Source: Chloroflexota bacterium
GTDB taxonomy: Bacteria; Chloroflexota; Anaerolineae; UBA4142
Direction: 5' to 3'
Assembly: GCA_023380675.1 (NCBI GenBank)
Contig: JAMCRS010000101.1
Span: forward strand, 1 to 9,985
DNA length: 9,985 bases
The translations under genes were made by a program, and so were the position numbers. This document shows positions 1 through 5,676 of this stretch, piece after piece. Under the pieces are notes generated by a model, which saw only the letters and a list, made by a program, of their open reading frames with translations, ran no database searches and was not told the origin of the DNA. Positions within the stretch are counted from its first letter, which is position 1. Every line of letters begins with the position of its first letter.

Positions 1-72
1 CCTAACAGCGCAACAATCTCGCGACGCAGTCCGAAACGCGCCGAGTTCCATTCCGCAAATCGGTAGTCTAGG

Positions 73-98
73 CGGCAACAAGGCAAGACGGCAACAAG
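73..98. repeat. short direct repeat in gene-poor left edge
   Basis: The ten bases CGGCAACAAG occur at 73-82 and again at 89-98, a period of 16. They lie in the stretch 1-253, where I see no convincing gene. A minus-strand frame open from an ATG at 204-206 to the left edge has no Shine-Dalgarno and no recognisable family. The repeat may be a slippage duplication. Confidence 0.5.
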
Positions 99-253
99 CA
101 AATACCGCTCGATCGGCGAAGCTTCCGTCGCGTGCGCTGCGAGCCCATTCGACGAAGGCGTGGAGGAGTTTTGTCTCGTGAGCTCCCTCTTGACAAGCAC
201 TTTCATACGTGCGAGTCGACTCTGCACAAGCCGTGCGTTTGCGCTCCCGTTGC

Positions 254-282
254 TTGACATCGGAGCCGTTTCGCATTAGACT
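254..282 (+). promoter_or_regulatory. sigma-70-type promoter of the tRNA-Arg gene
   Basis: A perfect -35 box TTGACA (254-259) is followed, after 17 bases, by TAGACT (277-282), which matches the -10 consensus at four of six positions. Transcription would start at about 289, only a few bases before the mature tRNA 5' end at 295, giving a very short leader for RNase P to remove. Box sequence, spacing and position all agree. Confidence 0.75.
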
Positions 283-294
283 GCGACCAGTGAT

Positions 295-368
295 GCGCCT
301 GTAGCTCAATTGGATAGAGCATCAGTCTTCGGAACTGAGTGTTGGGGGTTCGAGCCCCTCCAGGCGCA
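295..368 (+). tRNA. tRNA-Arg (anticodon UCG)
   Basis: The full cloverleaf can be drawn. The acceptor stem is 295-301 with 361-367 (seven pairs) and the discriminator is A368. The D stem is GCTC 304-307 with GAGC 317-320. The anticodon stem is 322-326 with 334-338 around the loop CTTCGGA, placing TCG at 329-331. The T stem is 344-348 with 356-360 (one G-T pair) around TTCGAGC. The anticodon UCG reads CGA and, by wobble, related arginine codons. CCA is not encoded. It is a single-gene transcription unit with its own promoter just upstream and terminator downstream. Confidence 0.95.
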
Positions 369-834
369 TAGGTGTCCCCAGGATTTGTAAAGGGGACTTG
401 CATTCCCGCAGTTCGCCGCAAAGTGGCGCTGCGGTTTTTTTTAACTTGACACAGTGTACTTGACCGGCGTCGAAACCGGATGTGCGGCCCTCCTCACGGG
501 CTTGCCGCCAATCAGGCCCGAGACGCGTTACAGCTACAGTTCGTTCGAGCCCTGTGCCGGCTGTGGGTCTTGAGAGGGTGGGCTTGCCGGTCGAAGGTTT
601 TGACAGGGTGGCCGTGCCGCTAGGGGTTACACTCGTAAGTCGCGCGTTCGTTGCGGTGGGCGCATTTCCGAATAACGTTGCAAAAGTGTTTGCATCAAGT
701 TGGTCTGTCGTCGAGGACGTGCCACGAAGGGAGAATGACGCAATGAGAACAAGCATTACCAGGCATGCTACACAAACGGTGACGAGCGCCCCCACAACAG
801 CGCCGCCAATTGCGACGAGGTTTCGGTTATTCAT
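322..834 (-). CDS. doubtful small membrane-anchored Ser/Thr/Pro-rich protein; 3' end antisense to tRNA
   Basis: The 170-residue frame starts with an N-terminal hydrophobic segment (about residues 7-34) after MNNRN, typical of a signal anchor. A Ser/Thr/Pro-rich tract follows (about 40-95) with loosely repeated KPTLSRPT-like units, as in exported linkers. An AGGGGGG-like stretch precedes the ATG at a plausible distance. From about residue 131 onward the frame is simply the complement of the tRNA terminator and tRNA, and it stops inside the tRNA anticodon stem. Either the true 3' part was lost and the frame now reads into the tRNA, or the ORF is not expressed. No family is recognised. The N-terminal half looks protein-like; the C-terminal 40 residues do not. 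Confidence 0.35.
   Translation of the reverse strand: MNNRNLVAIGGAVVGALVTVCVACLVMLVLIASFSLRGTSSTTDQLDANTFATLFGNAPTATNARLTSVTPSGTATLSKPSTGKPTLSRPTAGTGLERTVAVTRLGPDWRQAREEGRTSGFDAGQVHCVKLKKTAAPLCGELRECKSPLQILGTPMRLEGLEPPTLSSED
374..397 (+). other. small hairpin between tRNA and terminator
   Basis: GTCCCC (374-379) pairs perfectly with GGGGAC (392-397) around a 12-base loop. It begins six bases after the tRNA 3' end and could guide 3' processing or simply be part of the trailer. No T-run follows it, so it is not itself a terminator. Confidence 0.45.
406..442 (+). terminator. rho-independent terminator of tRNA-Arg
   Basis: CCGCAG (406-411) pairs with CTGCGG (429-434). Inside it CGCC (414-417) pairs with GGCG (425-428), with a two-base bulge on the left side. 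Eight T residues (435-442) follow directly. This is a textbook intrinsic terminator about 40 bases after the tRNA. Confidence 0.88.
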
Positions 835-939
835 CCTTCCCCCCTTTGGAAAGAGATGGCTGCCGCTAACGGGAAGGCAAGCAAACCCTGGTATGATCTA
901 CAAAAACACTTGTTTATGTCCGATCAGGCAGGGCAGCTC

Positions 940-1287
940 TTACGGCGCGGTGGACTGGCGCATCATCCGCCGGGCAAAACCGATCCACGCCAACAAAGGC
1001 TGTCGTCGCGGCACATAGTCCTTCGACCATTCGGCTGCCAAATGATCGAACGCGACGCTGCATTGCTCGATAGTATCGAGGATGCCCGAGGGTGTATACG
1101 GCTGGCGTGCCCTATCCAATTGGGCGACAACGTCGTTGAAAGCGCCGCCGGTCCGGTGATGTGTCGTTCCGGCGGCACGGTCTCGCAGGAGCATTCCCAG
1201 GACACAACAATCGCGCACCATATCCAATGCCAAGTGTAATCCGATCAAGAGGTCGTTGCGCATGACTTGCTTTGCGGCCAGGACCCC
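940..1287 (-). pseudogene. C-terminal fragment of an aminoglycoside-nucleotidyltransferase-like protein
   Basis: About 115 codons resemble the helical C-terminal half of ANT(6)/AadS-like and related nucleotidyltransferases. The stretch contains RNDLLIGLHLALDMVRDCC, then LLRDRAAGTTHHRTGG, then a GILDTIEQ segment and RRQPLLAWIGFAR near the end. The N-terminal catalytic domain with the GSxxxG and Asp metal motifs is absent. Immediately upstream (1299 and above) the sequence is instead a piece of an alpha/beta hydrolase in another frame, so the gene has lost its start and catalytic half. A frame with an ATG at 1329 runs through it but begins inside the foreign piece. Family assignment is from memory of the motif pattern and is moderately sure; loss of function is inferred from the missing domain. 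Confidence 0.5.
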
Positions 1288-1298
1288 CTTTCTACTTG

Positions 1299-1409
1299 AT
1301 GCTTCCCACTCGCATCGCCGAGCAGCCACTCAGCATATTCGGGCATAGGCTGTTTGACCGGCTCGCTCATGCTGAGGAAGAATTGCGGCATTGCGCGTTT
1401 CGCGTCCGT
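1299..1409 (-). pseudogene. vestigial fragment of a second alpha/beta hydrolase
   Basis: The minus strand encodes about 37 codons, including KRAMPQFFLSMSEP and PMPEYAEWLLGDASGKH. These align without gaps to residues 154-187 of the intact hydrolase at 2162-2947 (KRALPKFYLSMRES, PMPKYAERLHGDASEKH), with roughly two thirds of positions identical by hand. Nothing of the nucleophile, acid or histidine regions is present on either side. The fragment is cut on the 5' side near a short hairpin (1402-1407 with 1412-1417) and on the 3' side by the nucleotidyltransferase remnant. It therefore looks like the residue of a lost paralogue or partial gene duplication. Confidence 0.7.
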
Positions 1410-1443
1410 GAGGACGCCAGTTCATTATAGGTTGGACTCTAGG

Positions 1444-2127
1444 TTACCATATGCCTGGCAACAAGCGAAAGCGCACCTGACGAGCATAAGCGACATAGCC
1501 AGTCAGCTCGGCTTGAAGGGTGCGGTCTTCGAGTGTCGTGCGGAGAATGAGCAGTACTGCATTCAAACCGCTGACGACCAGCGCCCACCAGGAAGCGAGC
1601 AGGACCGGCACGGCCAATTCATACAGGATCGCCCCGACGTAAGCCGGATGGCGCACGTAGTGGTACGGGCCACCGTTTACGACCGTGTGGCCCCGCTCGG
1701 GCTGGATGCGAACGATCTGCGAGAAAAACGCGTTGGAGGCTGTCGCCCAGACGACCAGGGCATAGCCCAGGACACATATCGTCAGTGCAGTAATCTGCGC
1801 AATCAGAGGCAAGTCGCCGGTCCAGCCGTAACGCTGATCAAGTCCGGCAACAATATACCGCGCTAGCTGCACAAGGCCGAGGATGCTCATGATGGCCATG
1901 TCCCAAGGCTTGGCCCCTTTGCGCGGTCCCAGGCGCTCGCCCAGCAAATTTGGGTTGAAGCGGAGAATAACGACGGCCGTCGCGATTATCCATGCCAGCA
2001 TCACGGCTAGAGATGCCCAGGCAGGCCACCAATCAATCCGCCCGGCTGACCAGAACAGAGCCACACCCATGACGACGATCCCCATAGTCTCACGGATGAC
2101 GTACCGCGCGATAAGCTTTCTATCCAT
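1444..2127 (-). CDS. ICMT/PEMT-family membrane methyltransferase
   Basis: A 227-residue polytopic membrane protein with likely helices near 10-29, 35-55, 78-95, 108-130 and one or two in 163-196. The family signature GPYHYVRHPAYVG is at 153-165. It is followed by a hydrophobic stretch and then an acidic E200-D201 and a Tyr-rich tail ending RFRLLPGIW. This is the SAM-binding C-terminal arrangement of isoprenylcysteine carboxyl methyltransferase and phospholipid N-methyltransferase relatives. Bacterial members methylate diverse small or lipid substrates, and the substrate here cannot be read from sequence. The ATG at 2127 has a weak GAGAG upstream. It follows the hydrolase gene by 34 bases on the same strand and is probably co-transcribed with it. 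Length is normal for the family and no disruption is visible. Confidence 0.85.
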   Translation of the reverse strand: MDRKLIARYVIRETMGIVVMGVALFWSAGRIDWWPAWASLAVMLAWIIATAVVILRFNPNLLGERLGPRKGAKPWDMAIMSILGLVQLARYIVAGLDQRYGWTGDLPLIAQITALTICVLGYALVVWATASNAFFSQIVRIQPERGHTVVNGGPYHYVRHPAYVGAILYELAVPVLLASWWALVVSGLNAVLLILRTTLEDRTLQAELTGYVAYARQVRFRLLPGIW

Positions 2128-2161
2128 GGTCTCTCACGTCGCAACGATCCCCACACGGCCC

Positions 2162-2947
2162 TCAGCCGCCAAGCGGATGCCGTGCGAGAAACTTGCTCAC
2201 CACCCGGTCCACTTCGCCGCGGAACTCGATAAAGAACATGTGCCGGCCTCCCCTCACCACGTAGAGTTCCGCTCCCGGTATCCGCTTCGCGAGCAAATTG
2301 GCGTTCTCTAATGGGACTACTTCGTCGTCGCTCCCGTGTATGACGAGTGTCGGCCTCTTGATCGTGGGTAAATGATCCCAGGTGTTGTGCTTTTCGCTGG
2401 CATCGCCGTGCAGCCGCTCGGCGTATTTGGGCATCGGGTTCTTTGCCGACTCGCGCATGCTAAGATAGAATTTCGGCAGCGCGCGTTTGTGCGCGAAGAA
2501 TAGGTCCATCACCTTGGCCGGATCGGCCTGCGCGATGAGAGCGTGTACCTCCTCAGACCGGCGAACGCCGTGCGTGACGCCGGGAGAGCTGCACGCCAGA
2601 ACGAGCGCACCGACCCGGTCGCCGTGGTCGATGCCTACCCATTGGCCTATCGCACCCCCCATCGAAATCCCGTAGACGTGGGCGCGCGGCAGACCCAAAT
2701 GGTCCAAGATCGCGACCGCATCCCTCGCGAAACCGCGTGTGGTATAGGCCGGCTGTTCGGGCTTGTCGCTTTGCCCGGTCCCCCGCGCGTCGTATACGAT
2801 GACCCGATAACGCTTGGAAAAATCGCCCCGAACCAGGTTCCAGACGTGATGATCGTTGTTTCGGCCGGCGATCAAAAGCAGAGGTTCCCCGGCGCCGCTC
2901 TCTTCAAAATATAGACGTGCGCCATCTTCGGCATGCGCGAACGGCAT
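2162..2947 (-). CDS. alpha/beta hydrolase
   Basis: A 261-residue alpha/beta-hydrolase-fold enzyme. Expected elements are the oxyanion-side strand LLLIAG (24-28), the motif YDARGTGQSDKP (52-63), the nucleophile elbow GISMGG with Ser95, the acid in HGSDDEVVP (Asp208) and the base in GGRHMFF (His236). The catalytic triad is therefore complete. The helical cap lies at about 125-190. I chose the ATG at 2947 because it begins the conserved MPFAHAEDGARLYFEESG N-terminus and has GGAG eight bases upstream. An in-frame ATG at 3175 would add 76 residues that belong to the ketopantoate-reductase remnant. Related families include esterases, enol-lactone hydrolases and haloperoxidase-like enzymes; the substrate is unknown. 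It is probably the first gene of a pair with the downstream methyltransferase. Confidence 0.9.
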   Translation of the reverse strand: MPFAHAEDGARLYFEESGAGEPLLLIAGRNNDHHVWNLVRGDFSKRYRVIVYDARGTGQSDKPEQPAYTTRGFARDAVAILDHLGLPRAHVYGISMGGAIGQWVGIDHGDRVGALVLACSSPGVTHGVRRSEEVHALIAQADPAKVMDLFFAHKRALPKFYLSMRESAKNPMPKYAERLHGDASEKHNTWDHLPTIKRPTLVIHGSDDEVVPLENANLLAKRIPGAELYVVRGGRHMFFIEFRGEVDRVVSKFLARHPLGG

Positions 2948-3010
2948 ATCGTGTCTCCAACATCCAGGATCATTTGCGACGAGTAAGTCCTCCGACCACC
3001 CGCGTCTGGT

Positions 3011-3446
3011 CAAGAATCCTTTGAGTACTGGCGGTAGTACTTCCTCGAATCCTTCCAGGCAAGGCATTTCTACTCCCAGCCTCTTACCTCGTTTATCACG
3101 TCGTAGTACTGAGCCGAGACCTCGTCCATGTTGTGTGTAATACTTTCGTCGAAACCGTCCCGTCCCTCTCGCCAAGCATCGTTGCCATGCCGGGCGAATT
3201 CGAGATCATGCACTCGACGACGTTGTCAGTCTTCCACCCGCCGACCACGCGCGAGAATCCAAAGAGATATCGGTCCGGCGGCAGGTATTGTTTGATCTTC
3301 TCGTCGCCCCACCAATTGTTCTGGAACAAGAGCACGTCCGCCTGACCTGCCTTTTGGGCGAGCAGGGCTAAGACCGGCTCGAGCTGATTCGACTTGACGC
3401 AGACGATAATGAGTCGGTACCCGTCAGCCGGCGAAACCGCAGCGAC
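3011..3446 (-). pseudogene. ketopantoate-reductase-family remnant, frameshifted and internally deleted
   Basis: Three pieces in three different reading frames together resemble a ketopantoate reductase (ApbA/PanE-like) family protein. The first (about 3446-3290 and on to 3170) reads ADGYRLIIVCVKSNQ, then LLFQNNWWGDEKIKQYLPP, then YLFGFSRVVGGWKTDN and MATMLGERDG. The second (3129-3088) reads MDEVSAQYYDVINE. The third (about 3088-3011) reads KRLGVEMPCLEGFEEVLPP. The last two match the C-terminal domain but need a one-base shift to join. About 100 or more residues seem to be missing between the first and second pieces. The N-terminal GxGxxG Rossmann turn is also missing, replaced by a DUF4440-like N-terminus. 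The gene cannot make a working reductase. Confidence 0.7.
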
Positions 3447-3541
3447 ATTCGGTTCATGTATTCCCGATTGAATCGAGTCTCAGAACGCCACAGGGATTCT
3501 TCGAGCTCTCGCAAAATGTCGTAGTCTTCTCTGCTGATCAA
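3447..3541 (-). pseudogene. N-terminus of a DUF4440/NTF2-like protein, truncated
   Basis: From a TTG at 3541, with GGAGG six bases upstream (complement of 3548-3552), the frame reads ISREDYDILRELEESLWR followed by SETRFNREYMNR. This is the characteristic first helix region of DUF4440 / SnoaL-like nuclear transport factor 2 family proteins. After about residue 31 the similarity ends abruptly; the frame runs on through ketopantoate-reductase DNA in the wrong phase to a TAG near 3370. The start region therefore looks intact while the body (normally 110-140 residues) is gone, consistent with a deletion that joined it to the reductase gene. Family assignment is from motif memory. Confidence 0.6.
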
Positions 3542-3611
3542 AGTCGTCCTCCGACCTGAGCGTCCCGACGGCCGCGCGCGGCCAAGCCAAGTTACAGCCC
3601 CGTTGGAACCA

Positions 3612-3617
3612 ATTATA
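3612..3617 (-). promoter_or_regulatory. candidate -10 box for the minus-strand DUF4440 remnant
   Basis: The complement of 3612-3617 reads TATAAT, a perfect -10, about 60 bases before the Shine-Dalgarno of the DUF4440 fragment. The best upstream -35 match (TCGACG) is only 15 bases away, so the promoter is uncertain. If active it would run divergently from the dehydrogenase promoter at 3715-3744. The rest of 3542-3714 holds nothing I recognise. Confidence 0.35.
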
Positions 3618-3714
3618 CGGCAAATCCACGCGCGTCGATACTCCGAACCTCCGCTCCGATGCCGTTGGTACGCACACCGTCGTCGAGGTTCTGGCTGGCA
3701 AGCACAATCGACTT

Positions 3715-3744
3715 TTGGTTCTGCCCAACCTTTTGTGATATACT
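3715..3744 (+). promoter_or_regulatory. extended -10 promoter of the dehydrogenase operon
   Basis: TATACT at 3739-3744 is preceded by TGA (3736-3738), giving an extended -10. A weak -35, TTGGTT (3715-3720), lies 18 bases upstream. The start of transcription would be near 3751, leaving a leader of about 40 bases. No operator palindrome is evident around it. Confidence 0.6.
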
Positions 3745-3779
3745 GAACCCGGTCGTGTCGTTTTTGCCCTGCACCGACG

Positions 3780-3785
3780 AGGAGG
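3780..3785 (+). promoter_or_regulatory. consensus ribosome binding site of the dehydrogenase
   Basis: AGGAGG lies four bases before the ATG at 3790. It supports this start over the in-frame ATG at 3805, which has no comparable site. Confidence 0.8.
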
Positions 3786-3789
3786 CCGC

Positions 3790-5676
3790 ATGATTCCCAA
3801 ACGAATGAGCGATCTGCTGCACGAGCAGCTTCCCGAGAATGTCTGGCAAAACCGTCGAATCGAAGACAAGGGTCTCGTCTTCATGGAGTTCACATCGCAA
3901 GACGTGGAACTGCTCCATCGGCTCGGAATCGAGGCCGACAATCTGGGGCCGCGTCTGGTGGTCTGCATGTGGGACGAGCAGACTCCGCGTGAGGTCGGCG
4001 GCTTTTTGATCGTCGACAACGTTTCGATGGGCCTGCCGGCAATGGGCGGGATCCGGCTCTCGCCGGATATTACACCCGCGCAGATCCACAACCTCGCACG
4101 CGGCATGACGATGAAGAACGCCGCGGCCGACCTTCCATTCGGCGGGGCCAAGTCCGGCATCGTCGCCAGCACGACTCTCTCCCCGGCTGAACATCTTGAG
4201 ACCGTCCGCGGTTTTGCACATCTTCTCAAACGCTATGTTCGCCTCTACAACCCCGGCCCCGATGTCGGCACCGACGATCAGGACATGAAGACCGTCGCGG
4301 TCGAGAACGGGCTCGACGCCGCGCTCTCCAAGCCGGTCGACATGGGGGGCAATCGGATCGACCAGCTCGGCGCCGCTGCCGGCGGCGTCGTGATCGCGCT
4401 CGAGACCCTGCATCGCGAGGCCGAGCGTCTGCACGTTCTCCCTCAGTTCCGCAACCTTGAAATCCCGCCGTGGGACAAGGTCACCCTGATCGTGCAAGGG
4501 TTCGGGGCGGTTGGCGCCAACGTGGCCCGGATCGTTTTGGAGATGGCCAAACGCGCCGGAGGAGGCCCCAAGGTCGTCGGCATCAGCGACGCCTCCGGCT
4601 ATTTGTACAGCGCAAGCGGGCTGGACGTGGGCTTGCTGCTTGCCCTGCGCGGCATGAATATGATCGTGACCAAGCCCTATTTCCTCGCGCACCCCGACGA
4701 GCCCGCCGACGGCGCCGCGCTAAAGTTCTCCAGCGCGCGCGACGACCTGCTGCGAGAATCGGCATTTTGCCTGGTGCCGGCCGCGCCGCAAGCGAATTAC
4801 CTGGACGTGGACGAGGCTTCTCACCCCTCCATCACTGTCGCGAACATGGGGCGGTGGTCGATGATTGTCGAGGGCGCCAACAGCTATTCGCCCGATCCAC
4901 GCCGCCGGGCGGCGCGGCGCCGCATGGAACGCCGCGTCTACCAGGATCGCGGGATCCTGATCGCGACCGATTTTCTGGTCAACTCGGGCGGCGTCATCTT
5001 CGCAGCGCACGAGCGATTGATTCCGACTCCTCAGGAGCTGCGCATCCCGGAGGAGTTCCTCGGTAATCGCGCGGCGGTGGACAAGTGGCTGGCCGATCAC
5101 GCCGAGCAATTGGCGGCGCTCGCCGAGCAGCGCCGCGCCGCCGCCGAGCGCAAGCGCGACGAGGTCATCCGCCTGAATATGGTCCAGTTGATCGACGGAC
5201 TCATTGCCGTGGACGATGCACTCCCTTGCCAGGTCGCGGAACGGATCAGCATCAACCGCATCGTTCACCGGGAGAGTCACCGAGTGGCGTCGGAGGTGAT
5301 GGTCGAAATGGCGACCATTGCGATCGGCTGCACAGTCCAGGCGGCCGCTCAGACGCTCGTCGAAAACAACACGGACATTCTGTCGGTGGTTGCGCCGGAC
5401 GGTCACGCAGTGGGCATCGTCACCGACTGGGATATCACGCAGGCGGCGTCACACGGGCAATTGGACGGCGTCAAGGTCGACGCGATCATGAGCCGCGAGA
5501 TCATTAGTTGCCGGTCGGCGGACAGTATTCTCGATGTTGTGCTCAAGTTGGAGCAGCACGAGATTTCGGCGCTCCCCGTACTTTCGGACGACGGCCGATT
5601 GCTGGGCGCGATCACGGCCGATCTTCTGGCCACCCGCACTCTCTACCGGCTGCTCCTGGGCGAACAGCAGAGTTAG
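3790..5676 (+). CDS. Glu/Leu/Phe/Val dehydrogenase fused to a CBS-domain pair
   Basis: A 628-residue cytoplasmic NAD(P)-dependent amino-acid dehydrogenase, catalysing reversible oxidative deamination of an amino acid to its 2-oxo acid. The substrate domain (about 30-190) has GGIRLSP (87-93), GMTMKN (105-110, Lys109) and PFGGAKSG (116-123, catalytic Lys121), then GPDVGT with Asp158. The Rossmann domain has VQGFGAVGANVA (235-246) and EGAN (361-364). NSGGVIFA (398-405) closes the fold. Ordinary members end near 410-450; here a charged helical stretch (about 430-495) leads to two CBS motifs (about 505-560 and 565-622, with IVTDWDI and the IMSRE entry to the second). CBS pairs usually bind adenine nucleotides or SAM, so allosteric control is inferred. 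The site equivalent to the glutamate-anchoring lysine of glutamate dehydrogenases is Met86, so the preferred amino acid may not be glutamate. First gene of a two-gene operon. Confidence 0.93.
   Translation: MIPKRMSDLLHEQLPENVWQNRRIEDKGLVFMEFTSQDVELLHRLGIEADNLGPRLVVCMWDEQTPREVGGFLIVDNVSMGLPAMGGIRLSPDITPAQIHNLARGMTMKNAAADLPFGGAKSGIVASTTLSPAEHLETVRGFAHLLKRYVRLYNPGPDVGTDDQDMKTVAVENGLDAALSKPVDMGGNRIDQLGAAAGGVVIALETLHREAERLHVLPQFRNLEIPPWDKVTLIVQGFGAVGANVARIVLEMAKRAGGGPKVVGISDASGYLYSASGLDVGLLLALRGMNMIVTKPYFLAHPDEPADGAALKFSSARDDLLRESAFCLVPAAPQANYLDVDEASHPSITVANMGRWSMIVEGANSYSPDPRRRAARRRMERRVYQDRGILIATDFLVNSGGVIFAAHERLIPTPQELRIPEEFLGNRAAVDKWLADHAEQLAALAEQRRAAAERKRDEVIRLNMVQLIDGLIAVDDALPCQVAERISINRIVHRESHRVASEVMVEMATIAIGCTVQAAAQTLVENNTDILSVVAPDGHAVGIVTDWDITQAASHGQLDGVKVDAIMSREIISCRSADSILDVVLKLEQHEISALPVLSDDGRLLGAITADLLATRTLYRLLLGEQQS

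Noticed and set aside
1..206. Minus-strand frame from an ATG at 204-206 open to the left edge (about 68 codons)
   Set aside because: No Shine-Dalgarno, no recognisable family, and another frame in the same stretch looks just as protein-like. It could be the start of a gene that continues outside the window, but the sequence shown does not support it.
543..552. GTTCGAGCCC, a ten-base match to the T-loop of the tRNA (348-357), as a possible attachment-site remnant
   Set aside because: Ten bases of a common motif is too short, flanks do not match, and no integrase is present.
1424..1429. Perfect TATAAT on the minus strand just after the methyltransferase stop
   Set aside because: No -35 box at 16-18 bases, and the only thing downstream is pseudogene debris, so I do not call it a promoter.
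2948..3175. 76-residue N-terminal extension of the hydrolase from an ATG at 3175
   Set aside because: Part of it is the C-terminus of the ketopantoate-reductase remnant in frame by chance; the ATG at 2947 has a better ribosome site and fits the family start.
3613..4692. Long minus-strand open frame (359 codons) opposite the dehydrogenase
   Set aside because: It is antisense to strongly conserved dehydrogenase sequence and has no family resemblance; open antisense frames are common in GC-rich genes.
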